Origin: Myxocyprinus asiaticus
Lineage: Eukaryota; Chordata; Actinopteri; Cypriniformes; Catostomidae
Assembly (NCBI RefSeq): GCF_019703515.2
Contig: NC_059382.1
Coordinates: 15,913,001 to 15,977,000 of the forward strand
Direction: 5' to 3'
Length of the DNA stretch: 64,000 bases
Within the stretch, counting starts at the first letter, position 1. Every line of letters begins with the position of its first letter. The translations under genes and the position numbers were made by a program. The notes below the pieces were generated by a model, which was given only the letters and a program-made list of their open reading frames with translations, had not been told where the DNA came from and did not search any database. This document shows, piece by piece, positions 26,137-39,100 of the stretch.

Positions 26137-27042
26137 TTAAAGGGTTTGTTCACCCAAAAATGAAAATTCTCTCATTATTTACTCACCCTCATGATATCCC
26201 AGGTGTGTATGACTTACTTTCTTCACCAGGACACATTTGAAGAAAAATTAAAAAATATCTCAGTTTAGTAGGTCCTTAAAATGCAAGTGGATGGTGATTT
26301 GACCTTTTGAAGCTCCAAAAATCACAGACATTCAGGATAAACGTCGTTGATACGACTCCGGTCTTCTAAAGTGATATGATCACTTTTGGTGTGAAAAAAT
26401 ATCAATATTAAAGTACTTCTAACTCTAAATCATCGCTTCAGTTAAGCTTCACGAGAAGGTGGAGATTACATGGTCTCTCGTGTGATGTATTCGCGTTGCC
26501 ATGTTACGGACGTAATCTTACATTCTCCTCTCGGTTGAGACATCCAGGATAAGCACACAAACGCACCATTGTGAGTTAAGAAACAGATAAATATCTAAAC
26601 AAAAACCAACAAAGCTTCTGTACAGCGTTCCTCCTACTCGCTTGTAAACAGCGCTGCTCTTCCATTTGTGATGCACGTGCATCAGTTCTCGCATGTTTCA
26701 CGTGTCAACGCGATTACGTCATACGAGCATACCGCTTCTGACCAGAAGCAATGATTTAAAGTTAAAAAAGCACTTCCATATTGATCTTTTTCACACCTAA
26801 AGCGATCATATTGCATTATAACACATTAATTTTAACGCTGGACTCATATGGATGACGTTTATGCTGACTATCTGTGATTTCTGGAGCTTCAAAAGTTGAA
26901 TCACCACTTGCATTTTAAGGACCTACTAAGCTAAGATATTTTTCTAATTTTCTTCAAATGTTTCTTCAAAAGTCATACACACCTGGTATGTCAAGAGGGT
27001 GAGTAAATGATGAGAGAATTTTTGGGTGAATTATCCCTTTAA
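26137..27042. mobile_element. long foldback MITE (about 0.9 kb)
   Basis: Starts ttaaagggtttgttcaccc and ends gggtgaattatccctttaa. The arms are complementary over several hundred bases (for example tcctaaaatgcaag-type phrases near 26275 and cttgcattttaaggacctac near 26908). The central part is CG-richer. It is the largest copy of the family in the window. Confidence 0.85.
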
Positions 27043-28225
27043 GCTGGTATAGGAGAAAGTGTTTGAACATAAATAATTGCACACTTCATCTTTAACAGCA
27101 TCAAATCAATGGCATAATCATAAAAGAATACTGTAAGTCATGAATGAAAATACTTTACAGAAGGACTCTGATTTCCTTAGTTTCAGTTAGCACCTTTAAT
27201 TATGGTGCCCTGTCACAGAGATACTGTGTGCAGATGTGCTTGGTTGAACAGCCTGGCCTCAACAAAGGATGAGATGCCAAGAACTGATTATGATTTGCAA
27301 GTAAGATGACAACAATGTCTTGTTAGCGGAACATCTAAGATTTTATGTTTGCATTTCCTCTATGTAAATGCACAATTAATGTCCCTCTGAATGAGCTTTT
27401 TGTGCTCACCGCACACATTTTGCAGCATCGCATCCTATCAATCTTCAACTGCGCTTTGACAAAAGCAAGGAGTCGGCTCTCAAGTAACCCAGTCAAGTGG
27501 CTCTGTTCCTATGCCGCAGTTTACTGTCAATCCCCCCTTGATGCTGTGACCCTGCATGAGGTTTGCCCACTGTATTTTTCTGTGAGGCAATGATTTGAGA
27601 CTCCCCTTTGCTTCTCGCTGTTGCATTATAGGCAACTCTACCCTTTTTACTCAACACAGTCTTAAGATTTCAACCTACCTCCTATGCCTGTACTAGCTGG
27701 AAATATACACTGAAATAAAAATGACTAGTAAGATTTACTTAAAATGCCTTCACAGATTTTTGCACACTTTTGTTAGTAAATGTTTTTGGTTTGAAATTAA
27801 GTAAAATCAAATTAACTTCATGGTATTAAAGTGAGTGAGTAAATCCAACTGAAACATTTTGGTTATAGAGTAAGATCGTACTTTAAATAGCTTAGTAACA
27901 TTTAAATGTTTTTTTTTATTTAAAAAAAATATAGATTTTTTCAGTGAACATGCAAAAAAAATTTTTCCAGCTTGTTCGGTTTAGTTAATTAATATGAGAT
28001 AAGGCAACACAGTAACTGAACATTTTGTGATAACTTAATCCATGTGCATTGAGACTGCATGAATAATTTACGTTATCCAAAATCAGATGTACAGATATCC
28101 AGATCCAGACTGACATAGTCACATTGGAAATTGATGCAAGCATTAATTTTTAATCTAACATCATCCACCCATGTAGTAAACTGAACAAGATTCACAGACA
28201 TGTGACTAACAGAAATGGAATAATG
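27043..28225. other. pitpnm3 intron 1, unannotated stretch
   Basis: AT-rich sequence with an 82-codon ORF at 27345 that shows no domain. No repeat boundary was recognised. Confidence 0.45.
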
Positions 28226-29545
28226 TGTCCCTGAACAAAGGGGGAGTCAAAATCAAAAGTAACAGTCAGTATCTGGTGTGGCCACCAGCTTCATTAATTA
28301 CTGCAGTGCATCTCCTCCTCATGGACTGCACCAGATTTGCCAGTTCTTGCTGTAAGATGTTACAACACACTTCCACCAAGGCACTTGCAAGTTCCCAGAT
28401 ATTTCTGGGGGGAATGGCCCTAGCCCTCACCCTCCGATCCAACAGGTCCCAGATGTGCTCAATGGGATTGAGATCTGAGCTCTTTGCTGGTCATGGCAGA
28501 ACATTGACATACCTGTCTTGCAGGAAATCACGCACAGAACGAGCAGGCAATGGCTGGTGGCATTGTCATGCTGGAGGGTCATGTCAGGATCAGCCTGCAG
28601 GAAGGTTACCACATGAGGGAGGAGGATGTCTTCCCTGTAACGCACAGTGTTGAGATTGCCTGCAATGACAACAAGCTCAGTCCAATGATGCTGTGACGCA
28701 CCGCCCCAGACCATGACGGATCCTCCACATCCAAATCGATCCCGCTGCAGAGTACAGGCCTTGGTGTAACGCTCATTCCTTTGACGATAAACGCAAGTCC
28801 AACCATCACAACTGGTGAGACAAAACCACGACTTGTCAATGAAGAGCACTTTTTGCCAGTCCTGTCTGGTCCAGCGAAGGTGGGTTTGTGCCCATAGGCA
28901 ATGTTGTTGCCGGTGATGTCTGGTAAGGACCTGCCTTACAACAGGCCTACAAGCCCTCAGTCCAGACTCTCAGCCTATTGCGGACAGTCTGAGAACTGAT
29001 GGAGGGATTGTGCATTCCTGTTGTAACTCGGGCAGATGTTGTTGCCATCCTGTACCTGTCCCGCAGGTGTGATATTCGGATGTACCGATCCTGTGCAGGT
29101 GTTGTTACAAGTGGTCTGCCACTGCGAGGATGATCAGCTGTCCTTCTTGTCTCCCTGTAGCGCTGTCTTAGGCGTCTCACAGTACGGACATTGCAATTTA
29201 TTGCCCTGGCCACATCTGCAGTCCTCATGCCTCCATGCAGCATGCCTAAGGCAGGTTCACGCACATGAGCAGGGACACTGGACATCTTGATTTTGGTGTT
29301 TTTCAGAGTCAGTAGTAAGGGCTCTTTATGGTCCTAAGGTCACAGTTATAAAAACTGAATTGCCTACCGTCTGCAAGCTGTTAGTGTCGTAACGACCGTT
29401 CCACATCTGCATGTTCATTAATTGTTTATGGTTCATTGAACAAGCATGGAAAACATTGTTTAAACCATTTACAATAAAGATCTGTAAAGTTATTTGGATT
29501 TTTACAAAATTATCTTTAAAAACAGTGTCCTGAAAATGGTTTATA
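28226..29545 (-). mobile_element. third Tc1-like transposon, diverged
   Basis: The body carries a minus-strand Tc1-type transposase pseudogene of a family different from the two above. Probable termini are near 28226 (gtccctgaacaaaggggg) and 29530 (gtgtcctgaaaatgg), judged only from where family-like sequence stops. Clear inverted ends were not found. Confidence 0.75.
28266..29285 (-). pseudogene. Tc1-type transposase pseudogene
   Basis: ATG at 29285 opens MSSVPAHVREPALGMLHGGM and a helix-turn-helix region (DVARAINCNVRTVRRLRQRY), with the linker HPRSGRP. After a frame break the catalytic domain reads FIDKSWFCL, where the family usually has a SDES-like motif. It then has GGSVMVWGGAS and LQHDNATSH, carrying an Asp at the second site. 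A frameshift near 28490 moves the end to another frame, with SSDLNPIEHIWDLLDRR holding the Glu, and the frame closes at TGA about 28266. The first-site motif is altered and at least two frameshifts are present. Confidence 0.88.
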
Positions 29546-30340
29546 TATTGTAGAAATGGTATGTGAAAGTAAAGTGATTTTGTTTGAGAAATATAGGCAG
29601 CGCATGTGGTCTGACGCATAGTATACAAGTGCTCGGCCCAGTCCTTCTCATTTACTTTGCATCTAGTTAGCATAACTAAATAAATGTAAGTTAATACAAG
29701 ACTAGAACTAATTTGTTTAGAAATTATTTTTGTTGAAACTACGTACATTGAATTTTATTTTTTTGAGTGTAGTCATTGTCAGCAATTGCATTTTCTGGCA
29801 GCATCAGCTTTTGGATTTGTGTTCTTTTTGGCTAGCTGTATCTCAGTTCTGCAGCACAATGCTAAGTTATTTATCACACCAGTAATTTTTGTGCAACTGT
29901 GGCATATGTGCTGTTTCACAGCGTCTGCGGCACACTGCGTTGAGCTGCAAATAGAGGTGTTTACTAGCCGCATGGCACATATGCTTCAGGAATACAAGCA
30001 CCCACATTCTCTGGCGACACACACTAAAGGAAGGGAGTATTCCTTAGAGTGAGCAGAAGAATTTTGTGAAAACTGTAACTGATTGCGAGCCGATTGCACT
30101 TTTTCTCTAGAAAGACAAACCTCGGTCCAAGTTTTTAAGTGTGTGATGGAAAGAGATTTGTCATCTGTGAGGACATAAGATTCAGACAAGAACGCTATAA
30201 CTTGCCTTCTTCCTTTGTCATGGAGATCAGGTAGATACATGCTACATGTCCAAAAATGTGGACACCCTATTGTAATTAACAGGTTTGGCTAGGCCCCTTA
30301 AGACAAATCTTAATGCTATGGCAGGCAATGATATTGCCTC
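29546..30340. other. pitpnm3 intron 1, unannotated stretch
   Basis: Short ORFs on both strands overlap each other near 29780-30240, without domains. Confidence 0.4.
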
Positions 30341-30633
30341 AGGTCTGTTGAATGCTTGATTCTGATTGGTTGACGGGCGTTCTAAGGTGTGCAATTATTT
30401 TCCAGTAAACGCACGGCTACGAAGTAGTTCCAGGTCTTGACCGCATATTGTTTCCATATCACTACGCCAAATTATTTAAGTTATTTCATAGAGCAGTACA
30501 GGCTACCACAGCAAAATAACCAATTAAAACAAAGACAATTTCTAAGTACATTGGATAAGAATGACAAACAATGTCTATATATCCTAAATATATTTCAGTT
30601 TTGGTTGAAAAGCACCATTGCACTCCCTCTTCC

Positions 30634-30655
30634 CCTCTCTCTCTCTCTCTCTCTT
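30634..30655. repeat. (CT)n simple repeat
   Basis: About 10 CT units within the block-repeat region. Confidence 0.85.
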
Positions 30656-30747
30656 ATCTCACCCACACTCACACCTTACACAGGCTACCACAGCAAAATA
30701 ACCATATAAAACAAAGACATTGTTTAAAGTATATTGGTTAAGAAAGA

Positions 30748-31143
30748 AATACTCAGCGAGTATTGACGCTGGAGTTTGAATCCAGGGTGTTCTGGCTGGA
30801 GTCACTCGGGTCTCCTAAGCAACCTAATTGACCCGGTTGCTAGGGAGGGTAGAGTCACATTGGGTAACCTCCTCGTGGTCACGATGAGTGGTTCTCGCTC
30901 TCAAAGGGGCGCGTAGTAAGTTGTGCGTGTATCGCGGAGAATAGCATGAGCCTAAACATGCGGAGTCTCCGTGGTGTTATGCACAACGAGCCATGTGATA
31001 AGATGCACGGATTGACTGTCTCAGAAGCAGAGGCAACTGAGACTTGTCCTCCGCCACCCGGATTGAGGTGAGTAACCATGCCACCACGAGGACCTACTAA
31101 GTAGTGGGAATTGGGCAGAAAAGGGGATAAAAAAGAGTGACAA
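30748..31143 (+). mobile_element. tRNA-derived SINE, plus strand
   Basis: The head has actcagcgagtattgac and a B-box-like gagtttgaatcc (30772-30783). The body shares cctcctcgtggtcac, gagaatagcatg and ccgccacccggattgaggtgag with the other two SINE copies. It ends in an A-rich ggggataaaaaag tail. Confidence 0.8.
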
Positions 31144-31684
31144 AAATGTCTATAATACGCTAAATTTATATCAGTTTCGGTTGAAAAGCGCCCTTGCGCT
31201 CAATCTTTCACTCGTCTCACCCACACTAACTCACGCTGACCCACATACATTTGCACACACACACACACACATAGAGATTCAAGTTGCGACAAACAAACAG
31301 AGCCGCACCCCCGCGACTTGATCAATACAACAGTTTCTATATTATCCTAAATAACTTTTAATATGTGCAACTTTTAATGTTTCAATGTACTTTGCCTTAA
31401 TCAGCCTCCCAAAGCTATAATGGAAAGCACCATCATGCTCCCCCTCCCTTTTCTCTCACACAAACTCTCTCGGGAGAAAAGTCAGTGCACCCCCGCGACT
31501 AAGTGGGATTGTAAACAGTTGTTTAGCAATGGATAAGCTATGTACAAGAATGGTGATACTCGCTGCTGAGAAGTATACTTAAACGTACACTTTGGCAATT
31601 TGAAGCGATGTTATTCCTGACGAGAGCTGCTTCAAACACAGGTAATTCAACTCGTAATCCCTCTCAGTTTCTCTCTTTCTCATG

Positions 31685-31685
<1 letters not shown>

Positions 31686-31730
<45 letters not shown>
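31686..31730. repeat. (CA)n microsatellite
   Basis: About 20 CA units, then an imperfect extension. Confidence 0.95.
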
Positions 31731-31732
<2 letters not shown>

Positions 31733-32063
31733 CACTACCTTGTTACTTCAATGCCGAAAAGAAGTGCATCCTCTATTGCTAGTTCTAAAGTGACATTTTT
31801 GAACTAGCAACGAAGACTTGAGCTGTATCAAAGCTAGATACACTTGATCAATACAACAGTTTCTATATTATCTAAAATATCTGTTGCAAGCACCCTCGTG
31901 CTCCCCCTCCTCCTCTCTTATGCTCTCACAGACATGTGGACACACATACATATACGCATTTCACACACACTTACTCACGAGTGAAAAAACAGAGTCGTCA
32001 TGTCAACGCACACCTGCATCTCAGTGAGGATGAAAACAGTTGTTAAGGTTTACACCGGAAAGC

Positions 32064-32594
32064 TACAGTACTGTGCAAAAGTCTTAGGAACATAAGATGT
32101 TTAACAAAAACATTTGTCTTAAGATGGTTATTTATATCTTTAGCTGTAGTGTGTCAATAGGTAATATACATTTTAGACTCCCAAACATTCCTTCTGCAAA
32201 TAGAATAAAAGAACATGTAGCCCTGCAACAGATGGCATGGCCCCACAGAGAGACCCCCACTGAACCTCGAGTCAGTCTGGAATTACATGAAGAGACAGTA
32301 GCAATTGAGACAGCCTAAATATATAGAAGAACTGCTGTGAATTCTCCAAGAAGCTTGGAACATCCTTTCTGCCAACAACCAAGAAAAACTGTGTCCAGGT
32401 GTCACTAGGAGAATTGATGCTGTTTTGAAGGCAAAGTTGGTCACGGCAAATATTGATTTAGCTTTTTTTTTATATTGACTAGACTTTGGATGATGTTAAC
32501 TGAAAAATGAAAACTAATTATGACGCTGTTTTTGAAGAAATCCTCACTATGCAACATTTTTCACAAGTGTCTAAAACTTTTGGACAGTACTGTA
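32064..32594 (+). mobile_element. deletion derivative of a Tc1-like element
   Basis: Inverted ends: tacagtactgtgcaaaagtc (left) and acttttggacagtactgta (right), with TA on both sides. At 531 bp it retains only the C-terminal part of a transposase on the plus strand, recognisable as LNLESVWNYMKRQ followed by LQEAWNILSA, with stops in frame. Confidence 0.88.
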
Positions 32595-32951
32595 TATACA
32601 AAAATGGCAACACTCGCTGCTGCTGAAAAGTGTGCTTAAACTTACATCTTGGCAATTTTGAAGCAATGTTTCTTCTGACGAGAGCTGCAACAATTAAAGG
32701 TAATCCCACACGCGATCTCTCTTGAGTTTCTGAGTTTCTCTCTTTCGAAAACTCAAACACAAACTCACACGCGTGCTACCTTATTACTCCAGTAAGTGCT
32801 CCAGTAAAGCAGTGCAAGCCTCACAATCCTCCAATGCTAGTTCTAAAGTGACGTTTTCAAAATAGCAAAGAAGCCTCTGACTGATAAAACCCTGAACGAT
32901 GTCTTGGTGTTGTGACTGTGGTATAAGCGGAATAATTAACTCCGGCGTGTA

Positions 32952-33032
32952 GAATTATTGAAAAATTATGCACACCCACTGCATGCCGTGCCTGCATTAC
33001 CACCTCGGGTGTGCATTATTTTTCAATAATTC
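32952..33032. repeat. 26-bp inverted repeat, 29-base loop
   Basis: Arms 32952-32977 and 33007-33032 are complementary at 25 of 26 positions (outer end gaattattgaaaaa, inner end gcacaccc). It is probably the core of a palindromic MITE that bounds the block-repeat region on the right. Confidence 0.85.
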
Positions 33033-33367
33033 AATGGCCCATCATCAATTATTCCTTACATAATCGCAATGATTTTGTTGACGATCTAAAATTAAGCAAT
33101 ACTGTGAATGTCACAATGATTTGAATGTGCTTTTTGTTTTGCCATTAAGTTTCATTAAGAGCACATCTACCTTCACTAATGACAAATTGGTAATATGAAA
33201 GCTGTTTTTTGGACTGGGGAGCATACTGTGGTATCGCACTCGAGACTACTTGTGGTACGGTAACGGTTTGTATGAGTGAGAACAAAACCTATACGTGGGT
33301 CCTCACTTGTTCAGGTAAAATAACTAGCGCATGACAATCAGTTCATCAGTATTATCATTTGCACAAA

Positions 33368-33369
<2 letters not shown>

Positions 33370-33420
<51 letters not shown>
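33370..33420. repeat. (CA)n microsatellite
   Basis: About 25 uninterrupted CA units. Confidence 0.98.
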
Positions 33421-33422
<2 letters not shown>

Positions 33423-33589
33423 GGGCACCATAAGTGGCAGAAGAACGTAAGCAGGGCTGCAAATGTGTAGCTCATGATTCCAGCAAGCCAATATGAGGCT
33501 CCTTATGACATAATCGCCTTTACTTCAGCACTTTCTAGAGGCTGATGAGCAGATGCGTAAAATGGTAGAGAAGCTTCTTGAGTGTGTGG

Positions 33590-33702
33590 ATAGCAGGATG
33601 AGGAAAAGGAAGGAATTGAGGGTTAGGAAAGAAAGAGGGAGAAAGTGCAAGAGGCAAAGAGAGGGAGGGTGAGATATAGAGATTAAAGAAAGAGAGAACA
33701 GT
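33590..33702. repeat. polypurine stretch
   Basis: About 110 bases almost free of pyrimidines (gaggaaaaggaagg, gaaagaaagagggag). It could form triplex DNA; no coding content. Confidence 0.7.
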
Positions 33703-34207
33703 GAGATGGCTGGAGGAAAGCAGCTCCTATCTAAAAGAGATTATGTTTTTGATTAAGAGCCAGTCTCTCAGTGAGTCGTGTCGTGAGTGCTGAGGTGAAA
33801 ATGCCATTTTTGTACTGTGATGCATCCTTGGAGAGGAGAAATTTTCCACCTCGATATCGACCCTAATCACAGTCCCTAACCAACCACTCATAACTCTAAA
33901 AATCTCATTCACTACAATTTAATTTTAAAACGTACTTCAATTTTAACAGGATTTTAAAGTAGGCCTAATTAAACTGTTAAAATTAGTTAAAAATGAAATG
34001 CTTCTACGGTAGCTAGCTACTTGAATGATAACACATCATGCACAGAAATGTGTCTGCATTTGTGTACTTGTGTAAAGTATGTTTCTGGCCTATGATGCAG
34101 GGCTGTAACCCCCATAGATAATAAGGGGGTCACGTTATTACCAAAATTCCAAATCATTGGTCAGTATTGGTTTATCAGTGATCGATTGTTAAAATGTTAC
34201 CTTTGGT

Positions 34208-34222
34208 CCCCCCCCCCCCCCC
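34208..34222. repeat. C homopolymer
   Basis: About 15 consecutive C bases. Confidence 0.9.
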
Positions 34223-35378
34223 GTCTTGAATAGTTGGCTACTTCCTGATGAATGAGATCACAAAGTCATGGTTCTCTCTCATTTTTAGTTGAATTTAGTT
34301 TTTAGTCAAACCTCAAGAACTCAATTTGAGAGAGCATGTAGGGTTTTTAAATAAAGGCTTTCCTTTTAGCATGAATTACATTTCATTTAATCCCACTTTA
34401 GTTGATGAAGCAATTAAATAGAAAAGAAGAACACATGCTCTCCTTACTTTGAGGAAGCCGGCCAAGCCATTTGTTCTTTGGCTATTAAGGAACCAGAAGA
34501 AATGTGTTGGCTTTTCAAAAATGTATCATTCATGAGGCAGGCAACAATTTCATGGCTCAAGTACATCCTCTAGACAGATTTATTGTGTTGCTGTTTTAAG
34601 TGCAAAAGCATCACCTGCATGAGTTACCAGGCTGCAGCCAGCCAAACAATGCCATTTGTAAAAAAAACTGTCTCAGTTCAGCTATGCAATGGTTAACAAT
34701 ATTACTTTGATTATAGCTTGCATCACCATGACCACCTCTGTTGCTGCTTGATGACATTCATGTTTCCTAATATGTTCTTCGTCAGCCAAAATGTAAGCCT
34801 TTCCCTTTTCTTAGCCTTTATTACAGGGTGAATTATGGAAGAATTTGATTTGAAATGTGGCAGCCGGGACACTGAATCGACTCAATTAGAGATGCTTTAG
34901 TGCAGGAGCCAGGGTTATATTCATCCCCACTGAAGACAGGCCTCAATGGACTCCCTCAATCAAACTAATCTGCACCTCTTTATCTCCTTTGTAAATCTAT
35001 TTACCAAAGCTTTAAAAGCCATTTCTCAACATTTAGATTGCATTAATCAAACAGTCCCCCTGTGCACTACTCGATCCCAAAGGAAAAAGCATTTAATCTC
35101 CATCAAAGTATTTAAAACAAAATGCTGTATGTTGCTTTGCCCTCTCTGCATTTGATTACCATCACTTCTGTACGATAATTAATTGAGTTGGTGAACCTAT
35201 TTTAATTTTTTATACTATTATGATCTCAAAGCGGTTCTTAGGATCAGGTATCATATTTTTAGTGTCATTCACCTTTGTTTTCTTAATGTTACATAAATAA
35301 TCTAAATACTTCTATATACAAGCATTTTAAAGGAACATTCCAGGTTCAATACAAGTTAAACTCTATCAGGAGCATCTG

Positions 35379-36143
35379 AGACCCCGTGTCCACCTGGTAT
35401 TAAGATGCGTCTTCGGTGATCCGATCACATGTGGTCAGGTGAGACACATTGCTGTGTACTGGTCGCTTAAATGCGTCTCTTGTGACAACATGTGATTGGA
35501 TTTGGAGAGGAGGGACTCATGACGGCATACATCAATCACTATGTCAGCGCGTTTACTGCATTTTATTAAAGCACAACGTAAAGTGAGAAAAGACAAAAAA
35601 GCGCAAAAAAGAAACGGCACACTATTTCTCCCAGATGAAGTTAAAATTTAATCTAAGCACAAAAGCAACATTCCAAGCAGAATTGTCTGTTATTTTAGTG
35701 GATTACCTGTATTAATCAGAGCTGCAGATGTTTGTGCTTCTCATAAGTGTCCCTGCATGTTGATTTCAGACACACTGAAGAAGATTCGTGAAGTTCTCAT
35801 GCTTTTGTATACTATATATCCGCTTTTTCAAATTTTCCAATCGGATGGTTATTTCCTTTTAAACCGCTCGTAATCTGCAAAGTTTAAACTCTTTTTTTTT
35901 TAGCGCTGTGGTCGATTGACAGGCGAGGGGAGGTGCTTCGCTGCTGCCGGGACGCATACAGGACGAATTACCATTTACACCTCAAATGTGATGCGGTCAT
36001 ATGTGTTTTTGACCACATTTGTATGTGGTTTTTGTAATCCGATTACATAACGTTTTAGACCCCGTTTAGACCTGTATTTAGCGCTGACCACTTGTAATCA
36101 GATCACCGAAAACGCATCTTAATACCAGGTGTAAATGGGGTCT
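35379..36143. mobile_element. MITE with about 45-bp inverted ends
   Basis: The left end (agaccccgtgtccacctggt, then attaagatgcgtcttcggtga) is the near reverse complement of the right end (tcaccgaaaacgcatcttaat, then accaggtgtaaatggggtct). The interior has no ORF. A diverged relative lies at 60731-61386. Confidence 0.85.
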
Positions 36144-39100
36144 TAGGCATCATTTTAATTGCCACAGAAAACATTTTTGTCACATCCCTCAGTTTTTTAC
36201 TGGAAAAAAATGCAAACATTTTAATTTCAGTAACACACTTATAATGGAAGTAAACCGGACCAGCATTCCGAACAGTTTAAAAACAGAAATATGACTTGTT
36301 AAAGCACAAATATGAATGATTCAATAAGAAAACAGGTAAGTATTTGAGTTGTAAAGTTGTCTAAATCGTTTTGATGTGGCAATACTTTTCTTGGTGGATG
36401 AACATCTGGGTTATGCATTACCCTGATGAAATTACTGTGGAGTGAAGTTTGCTCCATGTATATAGTCCCTATCCTTGCACATACAATATGAAAAATGACT
36501 TCACCATTGTTTTGTAAACGCCTTTCGTAGTGTTAAACTAACCCTCACATTGAACTTGAAAGATTACATATAACTTACATGGTCAGTTTATATTAAACGT
36601 TGCTGTTGCCACTGTTTTAAAATCATAAGCCGTGCGAGTCCCTGCGTTACAGTGATTTTACCAAGGGTGTTGTCAACTTGTCACAATGCAAAGTATGGTA
36701 AAATCACTGTACGCACTGTACGCACAGCCTCTTATGGCTTATTGCTTTATTGTTTGGCCCTGTGTATGTATTTTTTATTTATTTATTAATTTTTTTAAAC
36801 TGAGGGACAAGTTAAAATCTCTTTCTGGTAGTCAACATTATGCCATAAATTCTGTCAAAAGAGCTTAACTTGTATTGAAATCAGAACATTAATGTTATCA
36901 TGAAGTTTGGTGATGGCTTGTAGTTGAGTCTTTTTGGTGACTTATCTCTAGACATTGTATGGCAGTGCTTGGAAGGTGCCACAGTCTAGGTAAGATACAG
37001 ACGAAGGGAATGAAAGCGGATTGTTGTTGATGCAGTTGTCAGATGCGTTGTGATTTTAATGGAAAACTCACAAGGTTGAGATACTTCATGGGGGACTTTA
37101 ATAGTGTCAACTTTTGACCGCTTGCTTTGTGGGAGACATGAAAAGCTCATTAAATCCTGCATGGTGATGTAGAGTTCAGCAGCCAAAGAGCCAGAGGGAG
37201 AATGAAAACAATGGAGCCAAACTGAGCCCCAGTAATGGAAGGTGAATCCTCATTATTTTAATGGGCTGAGCAGATTGTTTGGAGGTCCAGCAACTGGACA
37301 GCAGGGGGAAGAGATTGTGACAGCCTAGGTGACACTTTTCAGGACAAGTCCACAGTCACATGGTCACAGCGATTCTTGAGTTAATAGCTCACTGAAGGGG
37401 GAGGTTATCAGTAAATTAATAATTGTTAAAATTTTTATCTGTTCATCACTCAAAGCTGTAAGTCATATAGACAACTTTTATTGTGATATTTATTTATTTA
37501 TTTATTTTATTTTTAATGCTTAACCGATGTTGTCATTATAAACTGTCATTGTACGGAAAATAGCTGTGTAAATATTCTATAGGCCTAATAAAAATTTTTT
37601 TTATTTTTGGGGTTCTATTTTTCTACATTTGTAAATCTGGTAAATGAATATTTATTAAATTATCTAAAATATTACAGTTGGATTTCTTGTTGTGCTTCAA
37701 AATTTGCTTGGTTTAGTGTGCTTGTTTAATTTTTAAGCCATATGAATTCAGCAGTGAGCTTGCTAAGCCTGGCTGGGTGAATCACTAGCTTTTCATTACT
37801 TTAAAATGATTTAGCCTAATGCTTTGAGTAAAGTGACAATTGGCTGAGCTACAAGTGTCAAAAATCCCCCTTGCTATATGTTCACTCACAATGCCGCTGA
37901 TCCATAATTATTAAATCATGAAACACTTAATATGATTGGGAGCGTATAATTATGTTTGACTTACACTGATTTGTAATTTGTGTTATTGCCGCTATCTGTC
38001 ATTAGATAAGAAAGTTATTAACTTTAGATTTAAACAGCTCAGGGCCCCAATGATTATTGGAACGTATTGTTCCAAAAGTCCTCAAAACGCAGTAACAGAT
38101 TATTGTTGACTACGCTTTGTGAGCATGTCATTGGTTGGCAATAATTTGGTGATTTTATGCCTTCCTAATGAGTTGTGCAAAGTTGGGTAATATATAGTCG
38201 CTGTCATATTCCGCTGCTGGGAGAGTCAGATTGTGTGCAGACAGAATGCAATTCATTGAGCCTAGATCTTCACAGTTTGCTCTTTACTGTCTTGAATCTG
38301 TCAGCTTAACAGCCACAAAAACAAGTCACACCATCTGCCTCACTAACAAAAAACATTTGACAGGTATCTCTAAATCTCTCAAGAATTTGTGTTGTTTGAG
38401 TGTCCCAGAAAGGATTTTTTCATAGATCAAGCTTGAGAGACATCAAAGTGTTTTTCAACACCATCATGCTGGTACATATTAAATTACAGGGTTCCCACAG
38501 TCATCGCAAACCTGGGAATGCAACGCATAATTTAAATTCGTTTAAACCATAACATTTAGAAGACTTTGATGTCAGTAAATGGTTAAATTTTCGACGGATG
38601 GAGTCATGTGACAACAAACATGGTGACGATCACAGTGAAGTTTGTCTTTGGGAGAAACAAGAACAAAACTACATCTGATAAGAAACCTAATTAAGTTTTT
38701 ACGTTGAAACCTGTTTGAGTCAAAAGATTAAGGTCTCTAGTTTCATACGATATATTTAAACTTCGAGCGATTTATCATAAAACGGCACGCTGCTAAACAC
38801 AATATACTATATTATCTACAAATCCTATATTTACTGTGCATTTTCACGTTGTGAATCAATGGGTTCATCCAAAAGCTGTAAAATGTTGCTTTCAGAGGCT
38901 TTATTTGGAATTAGGAATAAAATAAGGTACATTTCGAACTGTTCTGAGACCAGTGCAGACAGGCAGAACACTTGAGGTTAAGTCATTCACTAACTGGGGA
39001 GCAAGGGAGCATCCTATAGCTCTCTATGCAGCCAAGTGCATTCACTCCTAATATCTGACCAAAAGTTAAGTTTTCGGATGCAGATGAAGTTTGGACCACT

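Larger units (their letters stand above)
30437..32890. repeat. degenerate block-repeat region
   Basis: Related blocks recur: caggctaccacagcaaaataacca at about 30507 and 30680; gcaccmtyrtgctccccctcc-like phrases at about 30610, 31190, 31425 and 31890; and a 290-bp block at 31537-31830 that is repeated at 32596-32890 (cactcgctgctg, ttggcaatttgaagc, gacgagagctgc, gctagttctaaagtgac). Each block contains a (CT)n or (CA)n run. A SINE and a Tc1-derived MITE have inserted into the array. Confidence 0.7.
33033..35378. other. pitpnm3 intron 1, unannotated stretch
   Basis: Contains a (CA)n tract, a polypurine stretch and a C-run described separately. Otherwise it is unique-looking AT-rich sequence without an exon candidate. 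Confidence 0.45.

Noticed and set aside
33370..33420. CRISPR-like or satellite array
   Set aside because: Pure CA dinucleotide repeat; no spacer structure and a eukaryotic context.
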